Positions 17,860-26,562 of a stretch of 64,000 nt of DNA are shown here, piece by piece. The notes below the pieces were generated by a model. It had not been told where the DNA came from, did no database searches, and saw nothing but the letters and a program-made list of their open reading frames with translations. A program made the translations under genes and the position numbers. How positions within the stretch are numbered: the stretch's first letter is position 1; the number at the start of each line of letters is the position of its first letter. This DNA is from DATBGO01 sp036558005. Its GTDB lineage: Bacteria; Actinomycetota; Actinomycetes; Streptosporangiales; Streptosporangiaceae. The DNA lies in the NCBI GenBank assembly GCA_036558005.1, contig DATBGO010000360.1, positions 49,297 to 113,296 of the forward strand, read 5' to 3'.

Positions 17860-18174
17860 ATGCCCGCAGAGACGCCGGTGCTCGACACGCTTACCGACAT
17901 GACCGCCGCGTCCGCCGACCACAGCTACCTGTCCCCGCGCGACATGATGCTCGCCCGGCTGAGCGCCCTGATCGCGATGGACGCGCCGCCCGCCTCCTAC
18001 CTCGCCAACGCCGGGGCCGCCGCCGACAACGGGATCACCGCCGAGGACCTGCAGGGCGTCATGATCGCGGTCGCCCCGGTGGTCGGCACGGCCCGGGTCG
18101 TCTCGGCCGGCGGGAACCTGTTCAAGGCGCTCGGCTTCGCCATCGCCGTCGCCGACGAGAACGGCCAGATCTGA
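17860..18174 (+). CDS. Carboxymuconolactone-decarboxylase-like (AhpD-like) small protein
   Basis: The 104-residue all-alpha protein resembles the CMD/AhpD family in its central part (ALIAMDAPPASYLANAG, then VAPVVGTARVVSAGGNLFKALG). The CxxC redox pair of true AhpD is absent, so peroxidase-type redox activity is unlikely. AAGGAG lies 5 nt before ATG 17860. Related short proteins are common in actinobacteria without known function. It is followed by a convergent membrane-protein gene 10 nt away. Confidence 0.7.
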   Translation: MPAETPVLDTLTDMTAASADHSYLSPRDMMLARLSALIAMDAPPASYLANAGAAADNGITAEDLQGVMIAVAPVVGTARVVSAGGNLFKALGFAIAVADENGQI

Positions 18175-18184
18175 GCCTGCCCGG

Positions 18185-19360
18185 CTACTTCTTCTTCATC
18201 CCCGGCATCCGGCCCGGGCCGGGGCGCATCGGCGGGATCGGCTCGGCCGGGTACCGGCGCGGGCCCGACCACAACGCCGGCACGACGTCCAGCGTGTAGG
18301 CGATCGCGTACGCGGCCCCCTCGTAGTTCACCCGCCAGCCGACGAAGTCCGGCCAGGCGTCCGCCGGGTCCCGCTCGATCGGGAAGTCCACCTCCCGCAT
18401 CCGGTTCACCGCGGTGAGGAACTCCTCGTAGCTGAGGCTGACGCCCCCGGCCGGGTCGGGCTCGGGGATCTTCAGCCCCATCGCCGCGGCGAGGTCGTTG
18501 AAGCACTGGAAGCCGCCGCGCAGGCACAGCCGGGCCGGCACCTCCGGGGCGCTGGCCGGCGACAGCGCGAGGATCATGGCGGCCGAGTCGAGCACCGCGA
18601 GCAGCGCGGTCACCCAGGACGACAGCGGTCGCGGGGAGCGGAACCGGACCAGCGGAAGGTAGGTGGTGTGGCTCTCGGCCACGTCGGCGGACCAGCGCTC
18701 CCACTGCGAGTACAGGTCGGGCAGCGTGTCGATGGTCGAGAAGCCCGAGCCCAGCGCGTAGTGGGTGCGGGCGAGCAGCTCAGGACCCCAGGACGGGACC
18801 CCGGCCCGGGCGTTCAGCAGCGCGATGTCGGTCTCGCGCCGGTTGAACTCCGAGTACAGCGTGGGCAGGTAGGCGATCTGCAGGGTGATCGTGACGATCC
18901 CGGTGATCGCGGCGAAATCGATGATCGCCCGCTGCGCCGCGCCGTGCTCCTCGAAGGCGCCGATCTGCCAGATTCCGGGCCCGGCGGTGGTGAACGCGGT
19001 GGTGATACCGCCGGAGATGAACGGCCACAGCAGCAGCGCGAAGCCAACGTAGAAGAACGCCAGCCACGCCACGAGCTGGCAGATCAGGATCGCTGACCCC
19101 TGGGCGGCGAGCACCCGGTCCCGCCGCCGGTACAGGGCCTGCGACTCGCGGGCGGTCGGCGCCTGGCCGCGCCGGTACCTGCCGATCCGCTGCACAGCCA
19201 GCCGGAATGAGACGTTGACGACCTGATCGACCAGGTTCGTGAGCCTGCTGCCGACCGACCGGGGCACGATCAGCGTGCCGATGACGCTATAGCCGGTCAC
19301 CAGGATGAGCAGCGCGCCGATGACGGCGGCCACCGACCGGCCGGCCAGCGGCATGACCAC
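18185..19360 (-). CDS. Predicted multi-pass membrane protein, function unknown
   Basis: The 391-residue protein has an N-terminal TM (about 8-28), a basic cytoplasmic stretch, two more hydrophobic segments around residues 85-130, one near 150-170, and a long C-terminal soluble part with one hydrophobic stretch near 265. The order helix, short FTTAGPGIWQ loop, helix recalls two-TM ion channels, but no TVGYG-like filter is present. GTG 19360 is preferred because GAGGTGA lies 6 nt upstream; ATG at 19354 is the alternative. The C-terminus ends in a Met/Pro/Lys-rich tail. Confidence 0.6.
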   Translation of the reverse strand: MVMPLAGRSVAAVIGALLILVTGYSVIGTLIVPRSVGSRLTNLVDQVVNVSFRLAVQRIGRYRRGQAPTARESQALYRRRDRVLAAQGSAILICQLVAWLAFFYVGFALLLWPFISGGITTAFTTAGPGIWQIGAFEEHGAAQRAIIDFAAITGIVTITLQIAYLPTLYSEFNRRETDIALLNARAGVPSWGPELLARTHYALGSGFSTIDTLPDLYSQWERWSADVAESHTTYLPLVRFRSPRPLSSWVTALLAVLDSAAMILALSPASAPEVPARLCLRGGFQCFNDLAAAMGLKIPEPDPAGGVSLSYEEFLTAVNRMREVDFPIERDPADAWPDFVGWRVNYEGAAYAIAYTLDVVPALWSGPRRYPAEPIPPMRPGPGRMPGMKKK

Positions 19361-19473
19361 GGGCGATCACCTCGCAACCCAGGTGCGCGTGCGGAAATCG
19401 AGTATGGCAGCGTACCTGGCCGCACCGCTGGTCGGCGGCAGCCGCCCCGGCGGCCGCCCGCGGCGCTCGTAGG

Positions 19474-20217
19474 ATGGACACGATGCAAGTGCCTATCGCC
19501 GTCCGCGGCCTCTACAACTTCCGGGACGCGGGCGGGCACCGCGCGGCTGACGGCCTGGTCGTCGCGCGCGGGCGGCTGTACCGGTCCGACACGCCCTCCA
19601 AGCTCCGCGGCGAGAGCCGGGAGCAGTTCCGGCAGCTGGGCGTCCGCACCGTGATCGACCTGCGGCACGAGTGCGAGGTCGACATGTTCGGCCGGGTGCC
19701 CGGCGACGACGGGCTCAGCTACCACAACATCAGCGTGGAGCACCGGCCCTACGACCAGGCCGGGCTCAGCGCCTCGGTCGAGCCTGCCCGCTACCTGGCC
19801 GACCGGTACGCCGAGCTCACCACCGACGGCACCGCCGAGATCCGGCAGGTGCTCGAGCTGATCGCCGCGCCAGGCGCCGCACCGGTGATGATCCACTGCG
19901 CGGCGGGCAAGGACCGCACCGGGGTCCTGACCGCGCTGGTCCTCGCCCTGCTCGGGGTGGCTGACGGCGACATCGTCGCCGACTACGCGCGGACCGGGCA
20001 GGCGACCGCGGCGCTGATCGCCGAGTGGCACCGTCAGAACCCGGGCCGGGCGCTGAGCTGGCCGGCCTTCGGGACCGCCCCGGCCGGCGCGATGGCGCTG
20101 TTCCTGGCCGGCCTGGCCGCCGCCCACGGCTCGGTCCGCGGCTACGCGGCCAGCCAGCTGGGCGCCGGCGACGACCTGGTCGAGGCGCTGCGTCGCCAGT
20201 TTCTGCGCGCTCGGTAA
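19474..20217 (+). CDS. Tyrosine-protein phosphatase (MptpB-like)
   Basis: The 247-residue protein is a member of the bacterial tyrosine/serine/lipid phosphatase family. The P-loop is HCAAGKDRTG with nucleophile Cys142; the Lys-Asp pair inside the loop (CxxxKDR) marks the MptpB-type triple-specificity branch. The N-terminal FRDAGGH and GRLYRSDTP motifs also fit this family. A catalytic Asp further down is likely but not assigned. It is monocistronic. Confidence 0.9.
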   Translation: MDTMQVPIAVRGLYNFRDAGGHRAADGLVVARGRLYRSDTPSKLRGESREQFRQLGVRTVIDLRHECEVDMFGRVPGDDGLSYHNISVEHRPYDQAGLSASVEPARYLADRYAELTTDGTAEIRQVLELIAAPGAAPVMIHCAAGKDRTGVLTALVLALLGVADGDIVADYARTGQATAALIAEWHRQNPGRALSWPAFGTAPAGAMALFLAGLAAAHGSVRGYAASQLGAGDDLVEALRRQFLRAR

Positions 20218-20310
20218 CTACTGGCCGGCCCCCCGGAGGGGTAGATATCCGGCTGCCGCGGCGGCGGTGACCGGCCGTGGGCCGGGACCGGACCGGAGAA
20301 CGGGAGCAGC

Positions 20311-22494
20311 GTGACTGAAGGCTGGGGGTATGACGGCAGCCCGCATTCGCGGGCCGCTGACGGGACGCTGACGCTGGTCGAGGGCGTCACGTTCTGCATC
20401 AGCGACACCGGCGGCGACATCGGCCCCGGCGCCGAGCGGGGCCTGTACTACCGCGACACCCGGTTCCTGAGCCGGTTCGAGGCCGAGATCGACGGCCAGC
20501 GGCTCGACCCGCTGACCTTCGGCTGCCCGAACCGCTACACCGGGGTGTTCGTAGGCCGCCGCCCGCCGCGGTCCGGGGCAGCCGACAGCACGCTGCTGGT
20601 CGTCCGGCGCCGCTACGTCGGCAACGGGATGATGGAGGAAATCACCCTGCGCAATCTCGGCACCGAAAAGGCCGGGGTGATCCTCAGCGTCACGGTTGAC
20701 GCCGATTTCGCCGGGCTGTTCGAGGTCAAGGAGGACCGGGTCCACGTCAGGGAGGACACCGAGCGGTCGGCAGGCCCGGACGGACTGCGGCTGGGCTACC
20801 GGCACGGCAGGGGGTCGCGCGGCGTCACCGTGACCGGCACCGGCGACCCGGTCGTGACCAGCCAGCAGCTGCTGTGGCGGCCCGTGCTCGACCCGCGCAG
20901 CGAGTGGACCGTGACCATCGCGGTGCTGCCGGCCATGGACGGGGCCGGCGTGCCGCCCCGGTACCGCCCCGGCCAGCCGGTCGAGGCGAGCGGCCCGGCC
21001 ACCATGCTCGCCCGGTGGCGGGAGGCCACCCCGGCGGTCAGCACCCCGGATGAGGGGCTTGCCGCGATGCTCGCGGTCAGCGCCGAGGACCTCGGCGCGC
21101 TGCGGATCTTCGACGGCGACCAGCCCGACCGCAGCGTGGTCGCCGCCGGTGCGCCCTGGTTCATGACCCTGTTCGGCCGGGACGCGCTGCTGACCAGCTG
21201 GATGCTGCTCCCGCTCGATCCCAGCCTGGCGCTGGGCACGCTGGACACGCTGGCCCGGCTGCAGGGCACCAGGACCGACCCGCTGACCGAGGAGGAGCCC
21301 GGCCGGATCCTGCACGAGGTGCGGTCCGGGCTGGACAGCGCGTACGCGCTCGGCGGCGGGGACGTCTACTACGGCAACGCCGACGCGACCCCGCTGTTCG
21401 TGATGCTGCTCGGCGAACTGCGCCGCTGGGGGGTGGCCAGGGCCGAGGTAGACGCGCTGCTGCCGCACGCCGACCGGGCGCTGGCCTGGATCGAGAACTT
21501 CGGCGACCGGGACGGCGACGGGTTCGTGGAGTACCAGCGGGCCACCGACCGCGGCCTGGGCAACCAGGGCTGGAAGGACTCCTTCGACGCGATCAGCTTC
21601 GCCTCCGGGGGGCTGGCCGAGCCGCCGATCGCGCTGGCCGAGGTGCAGGGCTACGTGTACTCCGCCTACCTGGCCCGGGCGCACTTCGCCAGGGAGGCGG
21701 GCGACGAGGACGCGGCCGGGCACTGGGCGGACCGGGCCGCCGCGCTCAAGCGCCGGTTCAACGAGGCCTTCTGGCTGCCCGACCGGGGATACTTCGCGCT
21801 CGCGCTGGACCGGGACAAGCGCCCGGTCGACGCGCTGGCCTCGAACATGGGGCACTGCCTGTGGACCGGCATCGTCGACGAGGACAAAGCGGGCCATGTC
21901 GTCGGGCACCTGCTCAGCCCGGACATGTTCACCGGATTCGGGATCCGCACGCTGGCCGAATCCATGGCCGGCTACAACCCGATGAGCTACCACAACGGGT
22001 CGGTCTGGCCGCACGACAACGCCATCGCCGTGGCCGGCCTGATGCGCTACGGTGCCGTGCCGGAGGCCCAGCGGGTCGCCACGGCCGTCTTCGACGCCGG
22101 GGCCGCCTTCGACGGCCGGCTGCCGGAACTGTTCTGCGGGTTCGACCGGGCCGAGTTCAGCGAGCCGGTGCCCTACCCCACCGCCTGCTCGCCGCAGGCC
22201 TGGGCCGCCGCCACCCCGCTGTACCTGCTGCGCACCTTGCTCCGGTTCGACCCGTGGATCCCGTTCGGGCGGCTCTGGTGCGCGCCCGCGGTGCCCGACC
22301 GGTACCTGCCGCTGCGGATCAAGCGCCTGCACCTGGCCGGCGCCACCCTCACCCTGGACGTGCGGGGCAGCGCCTGGACGCTGGCCGGGCTGCCGCGCGG
22401 CATCGAGCTGATCAGGAAACCGCGCCGCCCGCTGACCACCAGGACCCCGCCGCACCTGACAAACAAGACCGCCAGCATATTGACCCAGATGTAA
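20311..22494 (+). CDS. Amylo-alpha-1,6-glucosidase / glycogen-debranching-like protein
   Basis: The 727-residue protein has an N-terminal glycogen-debranching-type beta domain (FCISDTGGDI, GLYYRDTRFLSRF) and a C-terminal (alpha/alpha)6-barrel. Barrel signs include WFMTLFGRDALLTSWM (about 285-300), LGNQGWKDSFDAI and YNPMSYHNGSVWPHDNAI. These match the GH family of actinobacterial and archaeal amylo-alpha-1,6-glucosidases; the acidic Asp/Glu pairs are present around GRD and WKDS. GTG start at 20311 with a GGAG site. A glycosyltransferase gene follows, and this gene pair is often seen together. Likely role: storage-polysaccharide or trehalose/oligosaccharide turnover. Confidence 0.88.
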   Translation: MTEGWGYDGSPHSRAADGTLTLVEGVTFCISDTGGDIGPGAERGLYYRDTRFLSRFEAEIDGQRLDPLTFGCPNRYTGVFVGRRPPRSGAADSTLLVVRRRYVGNGMMEEITLRNLGTEKAGVILSVTVDADFAGLFEVKEDRVHVREDTERSAGPDGLRLGYRHGRGSRGVTVTGTGDPVVTSQQLLWRPVLDPRSEWTVTIAVLPAMDGAGVPPRYRPGQPVEASGPATMLARWREATPAVSTPDEGLAAMLAVSAEDLGALRIFDGDQPDRSVVAAGAPWFMTLFGRDALLTSWMLLPLDPSLALGTLDTLARLQGTRTDPLTEEEPGRILHEVRSGLDSAYALGGGDVYYGNADATPLFVMLLGELRRWGVARAEVDALLPHADRALAWIENFGDRDGDGFVEYQRATDRGLGNQGWKDSFDAISFASGGLAEPPIALAEVQGYVYSAYLARAHFAREAGDEDAAGHWADRAAALKRRFNEAFWLPDRGYFALALDRDKRPVDALASNMGHCLWTGIVDEDKAGHVVGHLLSPDMFTGFGIRTLAESMAGYNPMSYHNGSVWPHDNAIAVAGLMRYGAVPEAQRVATAVFDAGAAFDGRLPELFCGFDRAEFSEPVPYPTACSPQAWAAATPLYLLRTLLRFDPWIPFGRLWCAPAVPDRYLPLRIKRLHLAGATLTLDVRGSAWTLAGLPRGIELIRKPRRPLTTRTPPHLTNKTASILTQM

Positions 22495-22684
22495 TTTCTT
22501 CTTAACTTTCCGGGCATATTTTCTCGGCGCGCCGATGAACTGGACACCGGTTTGTATTCGGTCGGCCTAATCGCGGGAATGATCGTCGCCGTGACAGGTG
22601 AATATGCGGTTGGCGGTCCTGGGGGATATGGCCAGGAGACTCGCTGCCAACGACGCTGCCAACTTCTGCGATAAGGAGGCATCT

Positions 22685-23896
22685 GTGAGCGCGCCAGCCT
22701 CGACGCTCTTCCGAACGCCGGAGGCGGCCGCCACCCCCCAGCGGCTGCACGTAGCCATGATCGCTCCGCCTTATTTCGACGTCCCGCCGACGGCCTACGG
22801 CGGCGTGGAAGCAGTCGTCGCCGACCTGGTCGACGCGCTGGTCGGCCGGGGTCACCGGGTAACCCTGATCGGCTCCGGGCAGCACCACACCCGGGCCCAG
22901 CGGTTCCTGCGAAGCTACGACGCCGGGCCGGCTGACCGGCTCGGCGAGCCGCTGCCAGAAGTCGTGCACGCTGCTCACGTCGCCAGCATCCTCGAGGACC
23001 TGGATGCCGACGTGATCCACGACCACACGCTGGCCGGCCCGCTGCTGGCCCGCGGCAGGCGCACTCCCACCGTGGTCACCGTGCACGGGCCGACCACCGG
23101 CGATCCGGGTGACTATTACCGTGCGCTCGGCCAGACCGTCCGGTTCGTGGCGATCTCCGATGCCCAGCGGGCGATGGCGCCTGCCCTGCCGTGGACCGCG
23201 ACCGTGCACAACGCCATCCGGGCCGAGACCTTCCCGTTCCGTGCGCAGAAGGAGGACTTCGCGTTCTTCCTCGGCCGGTTCCACCCGGACAAGGCGCCGC
23301 ACCTGGCGATAGAGGCGGCCCGCGCGGCCGGCCTGCCGATCGTGCTGGCGGGCAAGTGCACCGAGCCGCTGGAGCGGGCCTACTTCGCCAGCCAGATCGA
23401 GCCGAGGCTCGGCCCGGACACCACCCTGTTCGGCGTCGCCGACGCCGCCGCGAAGCGCGACCTGCTCGCCCGGGCGGCCTGCCTGCTGTTCCCGATCTGC
23501 TGGGAGGAGCCGTTCGGCCTGGTGGTGATCGAGGCCATGGCCTGCGGGACGCCGGTAGTGGCGCTGCGCCGCGGCGCGGTGCCCGAGCTCGTCGTGCCCG
23601 GCCAGACCGGCATCATGGTCGACGAGCCGCGCGAGCTGCCCGCGGCGATCAGCGCGGCCCGGCGGCTGGATCCGGGCATCTGCCGCAAGCACGTCGAGGC
23701 CAACTTCACCACCGATGTGATGGCCGCGGGCTACGAGGCCGCGTACCGGCAGGCGGTGGCGCAGATCGCCGGCCCCAGGGTCCGGGTACAGGTCAAGGAC
23801 CAGCCCGGTAACGGCATACGGGGCCCGGCTGACGCCGCCATGACCCGCGAGCTGCTCACCCTCACCGGAGAGGAGTCCAGGCCGGTCGGCAGCTGA
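22685..23896 (+). CDS. Glycosyltransferase family 4 protein
   Basis: The 403-residue GT-B glycosyltransferase starts at GTG 22685, 5 nt after a perfect AAGGAGG site. The donor/acceptor loop MIAPPYFDVPPTAYGGVE lies near residue 24. The C-terminal GT1-type domain shows FFLGRFHPDKAPHLAIEAA and the EX7E-type motif (WEEPFGLVVIEAMACGTPVVA). The N-terminal pattern is shared with enzymes annotated as UDP-glucose:tetrahydrobiopterin glucosyltransferases, but the true acceptor is unknown. Downstream of the debranching enzyme by 190 bp; may share its pathway. Confidence 0.88.
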   Translation: MSAPASTLFRTPEAAATPQRLHVAMIAPPYFDVPPTAYGGVEAVVADLVDALVGRGHRVTLIGSGQHHTRAQRFLRSYDAGPADRLGEPLPEVVHAAHVASILEDLDADVIHDHTLAGPLLARGRRTPTVVTVHGPTTGDPGDYYRALGQTVRFVAISDAQRAMAPALPWTATVHNAIRAETFPFRAQKEDFAFFLGRFHPDKAPHLAIEAARAAGLPIVLAGKCTEPLERAYFASQIEPRLGPDTTLFGVADAAAKRDLLARAACLLFPICWEEPFGLVVIEAMACGTPVVALRRGAVPELVVPGQTGIMVDEPRELPAAISAARRLDPGICRKHVEANFTTDVMAAGYEAAYRQAVAQIAGPRVRVQVKDQPGNGIRGPADAAMTRELLTLTGEESRPVGS

Positions 23897-23981
23897 CCGG
23901 CGGGCCCGGAGGGGCAGCGCGGACGGCGCGGGCAGCCAGGAGCACCAGATGGCCTGGCTGCCTGACCGCGGGCGGCTGCGC

Positions 23982-24209
23982 TCAGAGCTTGGTCATCTTG
24001 GTGAACGGCGCCACGATCCGCTCCTGCTGCGGGCCGAAGTCGACCAGCACAGCGGTGTCATCCTCGACGCCGATGACCACCCCGAGACCGTAGCTGTCGT
24101 GGGTCACCTGGTCGTGCAGCGCGAACTGCTTGACCGGCCGCACGACCGGTGGTGTGTTGAAGGGACTTCCTGGCAGGTAGCGCCGGGTCGCGGCGCGGGC
24201 CGGTTTCAT
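23982..24209 (-). CDS. Small conserved Tudor-like (CarD/PcrA-tail-like) protein
   Basis: The 75-residue protein has VKQFALHDQVTHDSYGLGVVIGVEDDTAVLVDF, a pattern like the small beta-barrel at the C-terminus of UvrD/PcrA helicases and in CarD/TRCF RNA-polymerase-interacting domains. The N-terminal ATRRYLPGSPFNTPPVVRPV and C-terminal Lys-Met-Thr-Lys-Leu are characteristic of a short actinobacterial family as I remember it. It could bind nucleic acid or RNA polymerase. No operon partner. Confidence 0.7.
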   Translation of the reverse strand: MKPARAATRRYLPGSPFNTPPVVRPVKQFALHDQVTHDSYGLGVVIGVEDDTAVLVDFGPQQERIVAPFTKMTKL

Positions 24210-24581
24210 CAGTACAAGTATGCCGCGCGGCGTGGCCGCCGGAGGTGTTTGCGGCCGGATTCGCCTGGCTTAACCCGGGCCGGATTCAGCCACGACCGGA
24301 AAAGGCCGGGAATTGCGGGCACTGCTAGCGCCGGCGCATAAATGGATGGACCGGGATTCGCTGGGCCCGGCCTGCCCCGGCCCGCCGCCTACCCGGCGAG
24401 CGGTTACCGGCGTGCCGCCCGGGCAGCTGCCCGGGCGGTTTCCTGGTGTCCGGCCGGGGGAGCCAGGCCGCCAGCCGGCCTCCATCCGGTGCGCGCGCGG
24501 CGGGCGCCGTTGTGCATGAAGGGCCGCGAGAAGGGTAGTGCGAGAGCGGTTTTCTAGCCTTCTGCATAAGGAGTGATCGGT
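24210..24581. other. Intergenic region with a 24-bp perfect palindrome
   Basis: A 372-bp gap between divergent genes. The only notable element is a 24-bp perfect palindrome at 24415-24438 (arms CCGCCCGGGCAG) followed by TTT. It may act as a terminator-like hairpin or a binding site. An AAGGAG site at 24568-24573 serves the next gene. No gene was recognised. Confidence 0.5.
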
Positions 24582-25331
24582 ATGAACGGGATGCTGCGGG
24601 TTCCCCGAAGCCGCGGTGCCCTCAGTGGCGTGCTGCTGATCCTGCTCGGGGTCTGGGGCAGCCTGATCGCTTTCGTGGGTCCCTACTTCCAGTTCGCCTA
24701 CACGCCTGACCAGGCGTGGACCTATACTTCCGGCCGGTTCTGGCTGGAGATCCTGCCGGGTGTCGCGGCGATCATCGGCGGGCTGGTCGTGCTGTCCAGT
24801 GCGTACCGGCCGGTCGCGCTGGCCGGTGCCTGGCTAGCAGCGCTGAGCGGCGCCTGGTTCACCATCGGCATCGCGATCGGGCCGGTCTGGCAGGGCGCCG
24901 GGCTGAATCCGGGAACCCCGGTGGGCGGCCCGCTGCACCATGCCGCCGAGCAGATCGGGTTCTTCACCGGCCTTGGCGTGGTCATCGCCGGTGTCGCGGC
25001 CATCGCGATCGGCCGGCTGTCGGTCATCAGCGTCCGGGATGCCAGGCTCGCCGAGCGCGCCCTGGCCGACGAGGCCACCCCGGACGACGACACCGTGGCC
25101 AGCCGGCCGCGGACCGGGCCGCTGGCCACCATGCGGCGAGCCCGGCGCCCGGCCGCCGCGCCGCGGACCAGTTCGCCGGTGACGAGCACGTCCACCACCA
25201 GCAAGCCGCTGACCAGCAGGCTGGCCGCCTGGAGCCGCTCGGGCACCAGGCGCGACCGGACCGGTGCCGACTCGGACGAGACCGGGGAGCGGGTCAGTTC
25301 CCGGGCAGACTCAGCCTCCTCCTCCCGCTAG
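24582..25331 (+). CDS. Four-TM membrane protein with disordered Ser/Thr-rich tail
   Basis: The 249-residue protein has about four hydrophobic segments within residues 12-150 (GVLLILLGVWGSLIAFVG, GVAAIIGGLVVL, ALAGAWLAALSGAWFTIGIAI, GFFTGLGVVIAGVAAIAI), then a hydrophilic Arg/Ser/Thr-rich tail of about 90 residues that is probably disordered and cytoplasmic. ATG 24582 follows AAGGAG by 8 nt. It resembles small actinobacterial membrane proteins of unknown function. A long inverted repeat follows the stop. Confidence 0.6.
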   Translation: MNGMLRVPRSRGALSGVLLILLGVWGSLIAFVGPYFQFAYTPDQAWTYTSGRFWLEILPGVAAIIGGLVVLSSAYRPVALAGAWLAALSGAWFTIGIAIGPVWQGAGLNPGTPVGGPLHHAAEQIGFFTGLGVVIAGVAAIAIGRLSVISVRDARLAERALADEATPDDDTVASRPRTGPLATMRRARRPAAAPRTSSPVTSTSTTSKPLTSRLAAWSRSGTRRDRTGADSDETGERVSSRADSASSSR

Positions 25332-25344
25332 CAGGCCAGCCCCG

Positions 25345-25397
25345 CATGATCGTGGTTGATCCGGTGTCGTATTCGCACCGGATCAACCACGATCATG
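25345..25397. terminator. Perfect 22-bp inverted repeat between convergent genes
   Basis: The arms 25345-25366 and 25376-25397 are perfectly complementary over 22 bp around a 9-nt loop (TCGTATTCG). It sits between the ends of the four-TM gene (+) and the small membrane-protein gene (-), so a bidirectional terminator is the simplest reading. The arm is AT-richer than the surroundings (GGTTGATCC core). It could also be one copy of a dispersed palindromic element. Confidence 0.65.
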
Positions 25398-25416
25398 AGC
25401 CGTCCCCGGCGGCGGG

Positions 25417-25599
25417 CTACCGGGTGGCGGTAGTGGCGGGGGGATGCGCCAGCGGGGCGAGGCCGCCGACCTTGGTGCCCTTCTGGAAGCCGCCGAACAG
25501 CACGGACAAGATGATCAAGATGATGATCAGGCCGAGGATCCACAAGAGGCAGCCGCTGGCCCGGCTGCGGGGCCGGCGCCGCCAGAAGCGTTCGCGCAT
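25417..25599 (-). CDS. Small single-TM membrane protein (60 residues)
   Basis: The ATG at 25599 is preceded by GGAGGAG at ideal spacing, which supports a real gene despite its size. The protein has an Arg-rich head (MRERFWRRRPRSRASG), one strongly hydrophobic helix (CLLWILGLIIILIILSVLFG) and a short polar tail. The positive-inside rule predicts the N-terminus in the cytoplasm. Function unknown. It is divergent from the DUF4230 gene and convergent with the four-TM gene. Confidence 0.6.
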   Translation of the reverse strand: MRERFWRRRPRSRASGCLLWILGLIIILIILSVLFGGFQKGTKVGGLAPLAHPPATTATR

Positions 25600-25750
25600 A
25601 TCTCCTCCAGCTTGCGTGCCGCGGCCCGGCGCTGCCGTCGGGGACGTGCCGCGGCTGGACCGGCAGCGCCATTCCCAAGTTCCCGGGTAACAGCAAATGA
25701 ATCCTGGCAGCCACAAACGGATGCCAGCCGTCAGGCGACTGGAGACTCTC

Positions 25751-26440
25751 ATGATGCTCATCCCGCGCCGGGGCAGCGCGAGCGGTAGCCGGATGACCGG
25801 CCGGCTGGCCGGGCTGGCGGTAGCGGTCGTCGTGGTCATCGTCGGCGTGCTGGTGCTGTCCGCGGTGCACTTGCTGCCCCAGCTGCGCAACCCGTTCGCC
25901 GAGACCACCACCGACCGCAGCCAGCCGGTGCTGCTGAAGTCGATCACCGCGCTGAGCCGGTACGAGGCCGCCAGCGGCGCGTTCCAGGTGGTCGTCGACC
26001 TGTCCAGGCAGACCGCGTTCCTGCCGTCGTTCGTCGAGGGCAGCCAGACGCTTTTCATCGGGCAGGGCACCGAGATAGCGTTCGTGGACTTCTCCCGGAT
26101 CGGCAAGAACGAGATCAAGGTCTCCCCGGACCGCACCGCGGTGACGATCAGCCTGCCGCACGCCCAGCTGGAGCCGGCCACGCTCAACGTCCGCCAGTCC
26201 TACGTCTACGCACAGCAGCAGGGCCTGCTGAACCGGATCGGGAACTTCTTCGCCGGCAACCCCAACAGCCAGCAGCAGGTCTACGTGCTGGCCCAGCAGA
26301 AGATCGAGACGGCCGCGAAGAAGAGCCCGCTGCTGACTGAGGCGGAGAAGAACACCAGGGGCATGCTGAACGGGATGCTGGGCTCGCTCGGGTTCCGCCA
26401 GGTCACGATCAACTTCGGCGCCGCCGCCCCGGCCGCCTGA
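25751..26440 (+). CDS. DUF4230 domain-containing membrane-anchored protein
   Basis: The 229-residue protein has one N-terminal TM (about residues 20-42, LAVAVVVVIVGVLVLSAV), then an extracytoplasmic DUF4230 domain: SITALSRYEAASGAFQVVVDL, FLPSFVEGSQTLFIGQGTEIAFVDF, and a C-terminal amphipathic helix region ending GFRQVTINF. ATG 25751 is chosen for its GGAG site 6 nt upstream; longer starts at 25697 and 25721 lack one. The domain is widespread and uncharacterised. Confidence 0.82.
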   Translation: MMLIPRRGSASGSRMTGRLAGLAVAVVVVIVGVLVLSAVHLLPQLRNPFAETTTDRSQPVLLKSITALSRYEAASGAFQVVVDLSRQTAFLPSFVEGSQTLFIGQGTEIAFVDFSRIGKNEIKVSPDRTAVTISLPHAQLEPATLNVRQSYVYAQQQGLLNRIGNFFAGNPNSQQQVYVLAQQKIETAAKKSPLLTEAEKNTRGMLNGMLGSLGFRQVTINFGAAAPAA

Positions 26441-26562
26441 CCGGCCGTCGCGGAAGCAAGCGCGGCGGGATTTCGTTGTCCGGATGTACTGATCATCGCG
26501 GGCTGCCCGCTGGCACGGCCGCGGGCGGGCGACGGCGCGGCGGCGCGGGCGGAGGACAGCGG

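Noticed and set aside
20218..22455. Very long minus-strand open frame (745 codons) opposite the debranching enzyme
   Set aside because: Composition is Arg/Gly/Pro/Gln-rich without domains; it mirrors the codon bias of the plus-strand gene, a common shadow in high-GC DNA.
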